Shown here: positions 24,062 to 36,409 of the stretch, in pieces | Numbering within the stretch: position 1 is the stretch's first letter | How the letters are laid out: each line of letters opens with the position of its first letter | From: Escarpia spicata | Taxonomy: Eukaryota; Annelida; Polychaeta; Sabellida; Siboglinidae | DNA: 64,000 nucleotides | Direction of reading: 5' to 3' | Assembly (NCBI GenBank): GCA_963995525.1 | Contig: OZ023206.1 | Location: 42,453,178-42,517,177, forward strand | Made by a program: the position numbers and the translations under genes | Notes under the pieces: generated by a model | What the model was told of the DNA's origin: nothing | Seen by the model: only the letters and a program-made list of their open reading frames with translations | Database searches by the model: none

Positions 24062-27000
24062 TGACGGAGATAAAACGGTAACATGCATTCCCATTTGTGG
24101 TTAATCTAGTTATGTGTGTAGCTTGATATCAGTCTAGCCTTCGTGAAGATTTGTAACATGCAAAACATCTATTTGGGGTAAGACCACATTAAGGATCCGT
24201 CCGCCGAAAAAAGTCCACTTAAAATACCGTTATGCTGTGATATGCATAAATTTTGTTCGAACACTTTGACATGGGACATGTTTGTCTCTTGAGTACTGAA
24301 TGTACTGCTGCTTTAGACAAGATAAAACATCAAATGTTTTCACACCTATAACTTACGTAATATGTTCTTGTAACTTACGTGACGGAGATAAAACGGTAAC
24401 TTGCATTCCCATTTGTGGTTAATCTAGTTATGTGTGTAGCTTGATATCAGTCTAACCTTCGTGAAGATTTGTAACATGCAAAACATCTATTTGGGGTAAG
24501 CCCACATTAAGGATCCGTCCGCCGAAAAAAGTCCACTTAAAATACCGTTATGCTGTGATATGCATAAATTTTGTTCGAACACTTTGACATGGGACATGTT
24601 TGTCTCGTGAGTACTGAATGTACTGCTGCTTTAGACAAGATAAAACATCAAATGGGGATGAGTTTTCACACCTATAACTTACGTAATATGTTCTTGTAAC
24701 TTACGTGACGGAGATAAAACGGTAACATGCATTCCCATTTGTGGTTAATCTAGTTATGTGTGTAGCTTGATATCAGTCTAGCCTTCGTGAAGATTTGTAA
24801 CTTGCAAAACATCTATTTGGGGTAAGACCACATTAAGGATCCGTCCGCCGAAAAAAGTGCACTTAAAATACAGTTATGCTGTGATATGCATAAATTGTGT
24901 TCGAACACTTTGATATGGGACATGTTTGTCTCGTGAGTACTGAGTGTACTGCTGCTTTAGACAAGATAAAATATCAAATGGGGATGAGTTTTCACACCTA
25001 TAACTTACGTAATATGTTCTTATAACTTACGTGACGGAGATAAAACGGTAACATGCATTCCCATTTGTGGTTAATCTAGTTATGTGTGTAGCTTGATATC
25101 AGTCTAGCCTTCGTGAAGATTTGTAACATGCAAAACATATATTTGGGGTAAGACCACATTAAGGATCCGTCCGCCGAAAAAAGTCCACTTAAAATACCGT
25201 TATGCTGTGATATGCATAAATTTTGTTCGAACACTTTGATATGGGACATGTTTGTCTCGTGAGTACTGAATGTACTGCTGCTTTAGACAAGATAAAACAT
25301 CAAATGTTTTCACACCTATAACTTACGTAATATGTTCTTGTAACTTACGTGACGGAGATAAAACGGTAACTTGCATTCCCATTTGTGGTTAATCTAGTTA
25401 TGTGTGTAGCTTGATATCAGTCTAACCTTCGTGAAGATTTGTAACATGCAAAACATCTATTTGGGGTAAGACCACATTAAGGATCCGTCCGCCGAAAAAA
25501 GTCCACTTAAAATACCGTTATGCTGTGATATGCATAAATTTTGTTCGAACACTTTGACATGGGACATGTTTGTCTCGTGAGTACTGAATGTACTGCTGCT
25601 TTAGACAAGATAAAACATCAAATGGGGATGAGTTTTCACACCTATAACTTACGTAATATGTTCTTGTAACTTACGTGACGGAGATAAAACGGTAACATGC
25701 ATTCCCATTTGTGGTTAATCTAGTTATGTGTGTAGCTTGATATCAGTCTAGCCTTCGTGAAGATTTGTAACTTGCAAAACATCTATTTGGGGTAAGACCA
25801 CATTAAGGATCCGTCCGCCGAAAAAAGTGCACTTAAAATACAGTTATGCTGTGATATGCATAAATTGTGTTCGAACACTTTGATATGGGACATGTTTGTC
25901 TCGTGAGTACTGAGTGTACTGCTGCTTTAGACAAGATAAAATATCAAATGGGGATGAGTTTTCACACCTATAACTTACGTAATATGTTCTTGTAACTTAC
26001 GTGACGGAGATAAAACGGTAACATGCATTCCCATTTGTGGTTAATCTAGTTATGTGTGTAGCTTGATATCAGTCTAGCCTTCGTGAAGATTTGTAACATG
26101 CAAAACATATATTTGGGGTAAGACCACATTAAGGATCCGTCCGCCGAAAAAAGTCCACTTAAAATACCGTTATGCTGTGATATGCATAAATTGTGTTCGA
26201 ACACTTTGATATGGAACATGTTTGTCTCGTGAGTACTGAATGTACTGCTGCTTTAGACAAGATAAAACATCAAATGTTTTCACACCTATAACTTACGTAA
26301 TATGTTCTTGTAACTTACGTGACGGAGATAAAACGGTAACTTGCATTCCCATTTGTGGTTAATCTAGTTATGTGTGTAGCTTGATATCAGTCTAACCTTC
26401 GTGAAGATTTGTAACATGCAAAACATCTATTTGGGGTAAGACCACATTAAGGATCCGTCCGCCGAAAAAAGTCCACTTAAAATACCGTTATACTGTGATA
26501 TGCATAAATTTTGTTCGAACACTTTGACATGGGACATGTTTGTCTCGTGAGTACTGAATGTACTGCTGCTTTAGACAAGATAAAACATCAAATGGGGATG
26601 AGTTTTCACACCTATAACTTACGTAATATGTTCTTGTAACTTACGTGACGGAGATAAAACGGTAACATGCATTCCCATTTGTGGTTAATCTAGTTATGTG
26701 TGTAGCTTGATATCAGTCTAGCCTTCGTGAAGATTTGTAACTTGCAAAACATCTATTTGGGGTAAGACCACATTAAGGATCCGTCCGCCGAAAAAAGTGC
26801 ACTTAAAATACAGTTATGCTGTGATATGCATAAATTGTGTTCGAACACTTTGATATGGGACATGTTTGTCTCGTGAGTACTGAGTGTACTGCTGCTTTAG
26901 ACAAGATAAAACATCAAATGGGGATGAGTTTTCACACCTATAACTTACGTAATATGTTCTTGTAACTTACGTGACGGAGATAAAACGGTAACATGCATTC

Positions 27001-27622
27001 CCATTTGTGGTTAATCTAGTTATGTGTGTAGCTTGATATCAGTCTAGCCTTCGTGAAGATTTGTAACTTGCAAAACATCTATTTGGGGTAAGACCACATT
27101 AAGGATCCGTCCGCCGAAAAAAGTGCACTTAAAATACAGTTATGCTGTTATATGCATAAATTGTGTTCGAACACTTTGACATGGGACATGTTTGCTCTTG
27201 AGTACTGAATGTACTGCTGCTTTAGACAAGATAAAACATCAAATGGGGATGAGTTTTCACACCTATAACTTACGTAATATGTTCTTGTAACTTACTTGAC
27301 GGAGATAAAACGGTACCATGCATTCCCATTTGTGGTTAATCTAGTTATGTGTGTAGCTTGATATCAGTCTAGCCTTCGTGAAGATTTGTAACATGCAAAA
27401 CATATATTTGGGGTAAGAACACATTAAGGATCCGTCCGCCGAAAAAAGTGCACTTAAAATACCGTTATGCTGTGATATGCATATATTTTGTTCGAACACT
27501 TTGACATGGGACATGTTTGTCTCGTGAGTACTGAATGTACTGCTGCTTTAGGCAAGATAAAACATCAAATGAGGATGAGTTTTAACACCTATAACTTACG
27601 TAATATGTTCTTGTAACTTACG
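24062..27622 (+). repeat. 3561-bp unit built on a P-C-Q trimer, copy 1
   Basis: Eleven monomers start at 24062, 24380, 24706, 25032, 25350, 25676, 26002, 26320, 26646, 26972 and 27297. P monomers at 24706, 25676 and 26646 are exactly 970 bp apart (326+318+326), which defines a trimer repeat. The first monomer is an H/C chimera (tctcttg with the 8-bp deletion). The T monomer at 26972 is 325 bp because of gctcttg; the U monomer at 27297 has ggtaccatg and gtaagaacac. Confidence 0.92.
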
Positions 27623-30600
27623 TGACGGAGATAAAACGGTAACATGCATTCCCATTTGTGGTTAATCTAGTTATGTGTGTAGCTTGATATCAGTCTAGCC
27701 TTCGTGAAGATTTGTAACATGCAAAACATCTATTTGGGGTAAGACCACATTAAGGATCCGTCCGCCGAAAAAAGTCCACTTAAAATACCGTTATGCTGTG
27801 ATATGCATAAATTTTGTTCGAACACTTTGATATGGGACATGTTTGTCTCGTGAGTACTGAATGTACTGCTGCTTTAGACAAGATAAAACATCAAATGTTT
27901 TCACACCTATAACTTACGTAATATGTTCTTGTAACTTACGTGACGGAGATAAAACGGTAACTTGCATTCCCATTTGTGGTTAATCTAGTTATGTGTGTAG
28001 CTTGATATCAGTCTAACCTTCGTGAAGATTTGTAACATGCAAAACATCTATTTGGGGTAAGCCCACATTAAGGATCCGTCCGCCGAAAAAAGTCCACTTA
28101 AAATACCGTTATGCTGTGATATGCATAAATTTTGTTCGAACACTTTGACATGGGACATGTTTGTCTCGTGAGTACTGAATGTACTGCTGCTTTAGACAAG
28201 ATAAAACATCAAATGGGGATGAGTTTTCACACCTATAACTTACGTAATATGTTCTTGTAACTTACGTGACGGAGATAAAACGGTAACATGCATTCCCATT
28301 TGTGGTTAATCTAGTTATGTGTGTAGCTTGATATCAGTCTAGCCTTCGTGAAGATTTGTAACTTGCAAAACATCTATTTGGGGTAAGACCACATTAAGGA
28401 TCCGTCCGCCGAAAAAAGTGCACTTAAAATACAGTTATGCTGTGATATGCATAAATTGTGTTCGAACACTTTGATATGGGACATGTTTGTCTCGTGAGTA
28501 CTGAGTGTACTGCTGCTTTAGACAAGATAAAATATCAAATGGGGATGAGTTTTCACACCTATAACTTACGTAATATGTTCTTATAACTTACGTGACGGAG
28601 ATAAAACGGTAACATGCATTCCCATTTGTGGTTAATCTAGTTATGTGTGTAGCTTGATATCAGTCTAGCCTTCGTGAAGATTTGTAACATGCAAAACATA
28701 TATTTGGGGTAAGACCACATTAAGGATCCGTCCGCCGAAAAAAGTCCACTTAAAATACCGTTATGCTGTGATATGCATAAATTTTGTTCGAACACTTTGA
28801 TATGGGACATGTTTGTCTCGTGAGTACTGAATGTACTGCTGCTTTAGACAAGATAAAACATCAAATGTTTTCACACCTATAACTTACGTAATATGTTCTT
28901 GTAACTTACGTGACGGAGATAAAACGGTAACTTGCATTCCCATTTGTGGTTAATCTAGTTATGTGTGTAGCTTGATATCAGTCTAACCTTCGTGAAGATT
29001 TGTAACATGCAAAACATCTATTTGGGGTAAGACCACATTAAGGATCCGTCCGCCGAAAAAAGTCCACTTAAAATACCGTTATGCTGTGATATGCATAAAT
29101 TTTGTTCGAACACTTTGACATGGGACATGTTTGTCTCGTGAGTACTGAATGTACTGCTGCTTTAGACAAGATAAAACATCAAATGGGGATGAGTTTTCAC
29201 ACCTATAACTTACGTAATATGTTCTTGTAACTTACGTGACGGAGATAAAACGGTAACATGCATTCCCATTTGTGGTTAATCTAGTTATGTGTGTAGCTTG
29301 ATATCAGTCTAGCCTTCGTGAAGATTTGTAACTTGCAAAACATCTATTTGGGGTAAGACCACATTAAGGATCCGTCCGCCGAAAAAAGTGCACTTAAAAT
29401 ACAGTTATGCTGTGATATGCATAAATTGTATCGAACACTTTGATATGGGACATGTTTGTCTCGTGAGTACTGAGTGTACTGCTGCTTTAGACAAGATAAA
29501 ATATCAAATGGGGATGAGTTTTCACACCTATAACTTACGTAATATGTTCTTGTAACTTACGTGACGGAGATAAAACGGTAACATGCATTCCCATTTGTGG
29601 TTAATCTAGTTATGTGTGTAGCTTGATATCAGTCTAGCCTTCGTGAAGATGTGTAACATGCAAAACATATATTTGGGGTAAGACCACATTAAGGATCCGT
29701 CCGCCGAAAAAAGTCCACTTAAAATACCGTTATGCTGTGATATGCATAAATTTTGTTCGAACACTTTGATATGGGACATGTTTGTCTCGTGAGTACTGAA
29801 TGTACTGCTGCTTTAGACAAGATAAAACATCAAATGTTTTCACACCTATAACTTACGTAATATGTTCTTGTAACTTACGTGACGGAGATAAAACGGTAAC
29901 TTGCATTCCCATTTGTGGTTAATCTAGTTATGTGTGTAGCTTGATATCAGTCTAACCTTCGTGAAGATTTGTAACATGCAAAACATCTATTTGGGGTAAG
30001 ACCACATTAAGGATCCGTCCGCCGAAAAAAGTTCACTTAAAATACCGTTATGCTGTGATATGCATAAATTTTGTTCGAACACTTTGACATGGGACATGTT
30101 TGTCTCGTGAGTACTGAATGTACTGCTGCTTTAGACAAGATAAAACATCAAATGGGGATGAGTTTTCACACCTATAACTTACGTAATATGTTCTTGTAAC
30201 TTACGTGACGGAGATAAAACGGTAACATGCATTCCCATTTGTGGTTAATCTAGTTATGTGTGTAGCTTGATATCAGTCTAGCCTTCGTGAAGATTTGTAA
30301 CTTGCAAAACATCTATTTGGGGTAAGACCACATTAAGGATCCGTCCGCCGAAAAAAGTGCACTTAAAATACAGTTATGCTGTTATATGCATAAATTGTGT
30401 TCGAACACTTTGACATGGTACATGTTTGCTCTTGAGTACTGAATGTACTGCTGCTTTAGACAAGATAAAACATCAAATGGGGATGAGTTTTCACACCTAT
30501 AACTTACGTAATATGTTCTTGTAACTTACTTGACGGAGATAAAACGGTACCATGCATTCCCATTTGTGGTTAATCTAGTTATGTGTGTAGCTTGATATCA

Positions 30601-30856
30601 GTCTAGCCTTCGTGAAGATTTGTAACATGCAAAACATATATTTGGGGTAAGAACACATTAAGGATCCGTCCGCCGAAAAAAGTGCACTTAAAATACCGTT
30701 ATGCTGTGATATGCATATATTTTGTTCGAACACTTTGACATGGGACATGTTTGTCTCGTGAGTACTGAATGTACTGCTGCTTTAGGCAAGATAAAACATC
30801 AAATGGGGATGAGTTTTAACACCTATAACTTACGTAATATGTTCTTGTAACTTACG
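27623..30856 (+). repeat. 3.2-kb P-C-Q unit, copy 2
   Basis: Ten monomers start at 27623, 27941, 28267, 28593, 28911, 29237, 29562, 29880, 30206 and 30531. It follows copy 1 at an offset of 3561 bp, and even the rare ttcttataac junction (near 25020 and 28581) is shared. It lacks the last P before T, so it is one monomer shorter. The P at 29237 has a 1-bp loss with a substitution (attgtatcgaac), which breaks the GTTCGAAC palindrome. Confidence 0.92.
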
Positions 30857-33782
30857 TGACGGAGATAAAACGGTAACATGCATTCCCATTTGTGGTTAAT
30901 CTAGTTATGTGTGTAGCTTGATATCAGTCTAGCCTTCGTGAAGATTTGTAACATGCAAAACATCTATTTGGGGTAAGACCACATTAAGGATCCGTCCGCC
31001 GAAAAAAGTCCACTTAAAATACCGTTATGCTGTGATATGCATATCTTTTGTTCGAACACTTTGACACGGGACATGTTTGTCTCGTGAGTACTGAATGTAC
31101 TGCTGCTTTAGGCAAGATAAAACATCAAATGGGGATGAGTTTTAACACCTATAACTTACGTAATATGTTCTTGTAACTTACGTGACGGAGATAAAACGGT
31201 AACATGCATTCCCAGTTGTGGTTAATCTAGTTATGTGTGTAGCTTGATATCAGTCTAGCCTTCGTGAAGATTTGTAACATGCAAAACATATATTTGGGGT
31301 AAGACCACATTAAGGATCCGTCCGCCAAAAAAAGTGCACTTAAAATACCGTTATGCTGTGATATGCATACATTTTGTTCGAACACTTTGACATGGGACAT
31401 GTTTGTCTCGTGAGTACTGAATGTACTGCTGCTTTAGACAAGATAAAACATCAAATGGGGATGAGTTTTCACACCTATAACTTACGTAATATGTTCTTGT
31501 AACTTACGTGACGGAGATAAAACGGTAACATGCATTCCCATTTGTGGTTAATCTAGTTATGTGTGTAGCTTGATATCAGTCTAGCCTTCGTGAAGATTTG
31601 TAACATGCAAAACATATATTTGGGGTAAGACCACATTAAGGATCCGTCCGCCGAAAAAAGTGCACTTAAAATTCCGTTATGCTGTGATATGCATATATTT
31701 TGTTCGAACACTTTGACATGGGACATGTTTGTCTCGTGAGTACTGAATGTACTGCTGCTTTAGGCAAGATAAAACATCAAATGGGGATGAGTTTTAACAC
31801 CTATAACTTACGTAATATGTTCTTGTAACTTACGTGACGGAGATAAAACGGTAACATGCATTCCCATTTGTGGTTAATCTAGTTATGTGTGTAGCTTGAT
31901 ATCAGTCTAGCCTTCGTGAAGATTTGTAACATGCAAAACATCTATTTGGGGTAAGACCACATTAAGGATCCGTCCGCCGAAAAAAGTCCACTTAAAATAC
32001 CGTTATGCTGTGATATGCATATCTTTTGTTCGAACACTTTGACACGGGACATGTTTGTCTCGTGAGTACTGAATGTACTGCTGCTTTAGGCAAGATAAAA
32101 CATCAAATGGGGATGAGTTTTAACACCTATAACTTACGTAATATGTTCTTGTAACTTACGTGACGGAGATAAAACGGTAACATGCATTCCCAGTTGTGGT
32201 TAATCTAGTTATGTGTGTAGCTTGATATCAGTCTAGCCTTCGTGAAGATTTGTAACATGCAAAACATATATTTGGGGTAAGACCACATTAAGGATCCGTC
32301 CGCCAAAAAAAGTGCACTTAAAATACCGTTATGCTGTGATATGCATACATTTTGTTCGAACACTTTGACATGGGACATGTTTGTCTCGTGAGTACTGAAT
32401 GTACTGCTGCTTTAGACAAGATAAAACATCAAATGGGGATGAGTTTTCACACCTATAACTTACGTAATATGTTCTTGTAACTTACGTGACGGAGATAAAA
32501 CGGTAACATGCATTCCCATTTGTGGTTAATCTAGTTATGTGTGTAGCTTGATATCAGTCTAGCCTTCGTGAAGATTTGTAACATGCAAAACATATATTTG
32601 GGGTAAGACCACATTAAGGATCCGTCCGCCGAAAAAAGTCCACTTAAAATACCGTTATGCTGTGATATGCATAAATTTTTTTCGAACACTTTGACATGGG
32701 ACTTGTTTGTCTCGTGAGTACTGAATGTACTGCTGCTTTAGACAAGATAAAACATCAAATGGGGATGAATTTTCACACCTATAACTTACGTAATATGTTC
32801 TTGTAAGTTAAATGACGGAGATAAAACGGTAACATGCATTCCCATTTGTGGTTAATCTAGTTATGTCTGTAGCTTGATATCAGTCTAGCCTTCGTGAAGA
32901 TTTGTAACATGCAAAACATATATTTGGGGAAAGACCACATTAAGGATCCGTCCGCCGAAAATAGTTCACTTAAAATACCGTTATGCTATGATATGCATAA
33001 ATTGTGTTCGAACATTTTGACATGGGACATGTTTGTCTCGTGAGTACTGAATGTACTGCTGCTTTAGACAAGATAAAATATCAAATGGGGATGAGTTTTC
33101 ACACCTATAACTTACGTAATATGTTCTTGTAACTTACGTGACGGAGATAAAACGGTAACATGCATTCCCATTTGTGGTTAATCTAGTTATGTGTGTAGCT
33201 TGATATCAGTCTAGCCTTCGTGAAGATTTGTAACATGCAAAACATATATTTGGGGTAAGACCACATTAAGGGTCCGTCCGCCGAAAAAAGTCCACTTAAA
33301 ATACCGTTATGCTGTGATATGCATAAATTTTGTTCGAACACTTTGACATGGGACATGTTTGTCTCGTGAGTACTGAATGTACTGCTGCTTTAGACAAGAT
33401 AAAACATCAAATGGGGATGAGTTTTCATACCTATAACTTACGTAATATGTTCTTGTAACTTACGTGACGGAGATAAAACGGTAACATGCATTCCCATTTG
33501 TGGTTAATCTAGTTATGTGTGTAGCTTGATATCAGTCTAGCCTTCGTGAAGATTTGTAACATGCAAAACATATATTTGGGGTAAGACCACATTAAGGATC
33601 CGTCCGCCGAAAAAAGTCCACTTAAAATACCGTTATGCTGTGATATGCATAAATTTTGTTCGAACACTTTGATATGGGACATGTTTGTCTCGTGAGTACT
33701 GAATGTACTGCTGCTTTAGACAAGATAAAACATCAAATGTTTTCACACCTATAACTTACGTAATATGTTCTTGTAACTTACG
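30857..33782 (+). repeat. Nine monomers V-W-X-V-W-Y-B'-Z-C; new repertoire starts
   Basis: Monomers start at 30857, 31183, 31509, 31835, 32161, 32487, 32813, 33139 and 33465. V (atatcttttg, gacacggg), W (cccagttg, atacattttg), X (aaaattccg), Y (ataaatttttttcg) and Z (aagggtcc) all appear here for the first time and dominate the next 22 kb. B' keeps the B boundary gttaaatgacgg but adds gggaaagacc and aacatttt. V and W sit next to each other in every unit. Confidence 0.9.
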
Positions 33783-36389
33783 TGACGGAGATAAAACGGT
33801 AACATGCATTCCCATTTGTGGTTAATCTAGTTATGTGTGTAGCTTGATATCAGTCTAGCCTTCGTGAAGATTTGTAACTTGCAAAACATCTATTTGGGGT
33901 AAGACCACATTAAGGATCCGTCCGCCGAAAAAAGTGCACTTAAAATACAGTTATGCTGTTATATGCATAAATTGTGTTCGAACACTTTGACATGGTACAT
34001 GTTTGCTCTTGAGTACTGAATGTACTGCTGCTTTAGACAAGATAAAACATCAAATGGGGATGAGTTTTCACACCTATAACTTACGTAATATGTTCTTGTA
34101 ACTTACTTGACGGAGATAAAACGGTACCATGCATTCCCATTTGTGGTTAATCTAGTTATGTGTGTAGCTTGATATCAGTCTAGCCTTCGTGAAGATTTGT
34201 AACATGCAAAACATCTATTTGGGGTAAGACCACATTAAGGATCCGTCCGCCGAAAAAAGTCCACTTAAAATACCGTTATGCTGTGATATGCATATCTTTT
34301 GTTCGAACACTTTGACACGGGACATGTTTGTCTCGTGAGTACTGAATGTACTGCTGCTTTAGGCAAGATAAAACATCAAATGGGGATGAGTTTTAACACC
34401 TATAACTTACGTAATATGTTCTTGTAACTTACGTGACGGAGATAAAACGGTAACATGCATTCCCATTTGTGGTTAATCTAGTTATGTGTGTAGCTTGATA
34501 TCAGTCTAGCCTTCGTGAAGATTTGTAACATGCAAAACATATATTTGGGGTAAGACCACATTAAGGATCCGTCCGCCGAAAAAAGTGCACTTAAAATTCC
34601 GTTATGCTGTGATATGCATATATTTTGTTCGAACACTTTGACATGGGACATGTTTGTCTCGTGAGTACTGAATGTACTGCTGCTTTAGGCAAGATAAAAC
34701 GTCAAATGGGGATGAGTTTTAACACCTATAACTTACGTAATATGTTCTTGTAACTTACGTGACGGAGATAAAACGGTAACATGCATTCCCATTTGTGGTT
34801 AATCTAGTTATGTGTGTAGCTTGATATCAGTCTAGCCTTCGTGAAGATTTGTAACATGCAAAACATCTATTTGGGGTAAGACCACATTAAGGATCCGTCC
34901 GCCGAAAAAAGTCCACTTAAAATACCGTTATGCTGTGATATGCATATCTTTTGTTCGAACACTTTGACACGGGACATGTTTGTCTCGTGAGTACTGAATG
35001 TACTGCTGCTTTAGGCAAGATAAAACATCAAATGGGGATGAGTTTTAACACCTATAACTTACGTAATATGTTCTTGTAACTTACGTGACGGAGATAAAAC
35101 GGTAACATGCATTCCCAGTTGTGGTTAATCTAGTTATGTGTGTAGCTTGATATCAGTCTAGCCTTCGTGAAGATTTGTAACATGCAAAACATATATTTGG
35201 GGTAAGACCACATTAAGGATCCGTCCGCCAAAAAAAGTGCACTTAAAATACCGTTATGCTGTGATATGCATACATTTTGTTCGAACACTTTGACATGGGA
35301 CATGTTTGTCTCGTGAGTACTGAATGTACTGCTGCTTTAGACAAGATAAAACATCAAATGGGGATGAGTTTTCACACCTATAACTTACGTAATATGTTCT
35401 TGTAACTTACGTGACGGAGATAAAACGGTAACATGCATTCCCATTTGTGGTTAATCTAGTTATGTGTGTAGCTTGATATCAGTCTAGCCTTCGTGAAGAT
35501 TTGTAACATGCAAAACATATATTTGGGGTAAGACCACATTAAGGATCCGTCCGCCGAAAAAAGTCCACTTAAAATACCGTTATGCTGTGATATGCATAAA
35601 TTTTTTTCGAACACTTTGACATGGGACTTGTTTGTCTCGTGAGTACTGAATGTACTGCTGCTTTAGACAAGATAAAACATCAAATGGGGATGAGTTTTCA
35701 CACCTATAACTTACGTAATATGTTCTTGTAAGTTAAATGACGGAGATAAAACGGTAACATGCATTCCCATTTGTGGTTAATCTAGTTATGTCTGTAGCTT
35801 GATATCAGTCTAGCCTTCGTGAAGATTTGTAACATGCAAAACATATATTTGGGGAAAGACCACATTAAGGATCCGTCCGCCGAAAATAGTTCACTTAAAA
35901 TACCGTTATGCTATGATATGCATAAATTGTGTTCGAACATTTTGACATGGGACATGTTTGTCTCGTGAGTACTGAATGTACTGCTGCTTTAGACAAGATA
36001 AAATATCAAATGGGGATGAGTTTTCACACCTATAACTTACGTAATATGTTCTTGTAACTTACGTGACGGAGATAAAACGGTAACATGCATTCCCATTTGT
36101 GGTTAATCTAGTTATGTGTGTAGCTTGATATCAGTCTAGCCTTCGTGAAGATTTGTAACATGCAAAACATATATTTGGGGTAAGACCACATTAAGGGTCC
36201 GTCCGCCGAAAAAAGTCCACTTAAAATACCGTTATGCTGTGATATGCATAAATTTTGTTCGAACACTTTGACATGGGACATGTTTGTCTCGTGAGTACTG
36301 AATGTACTGCTGCTTTAGACAAGATAAAACATCAAATGGGGATGAGTTTTCATACCTATAACTTACGTAATATGTTCTTGTAACTTACG
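33783..36389 (+). repeat. Eight monomers T-V-X-V-W-Y-B'-Z
   Basis: Monomers start at 33783 (325 bp), 34108, 34434, 34760, 35086, 35412, 35738 and 36064. The V after T carries the ggtaccatg mark that normally follows a T boundary (cttacttgacgg). The same eight-class order recurs at 38990-41596, 5207 bp downstream; the X here has a private aaaacgtcaaatg. Confidence 0.9.
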
Positions 36390-36409
36390 TGACGGAGATA
36401 AAACGGTAC
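36389..36409 (+). other. Probable unequal-exchange breakpoint
   Basis: A G at 36389 gives the ordinary boundary cttacgtgacgg, while c at 36409 gives the ggtaccatg mark that elsewhere follows the T boundary cttacttgacgg (27297, 30531, 34108, 39315, 42240, 45499, 48750, 52009). A switch between two template arrays inside these 21 bases is the simplest reading. Confidence 0.65.
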
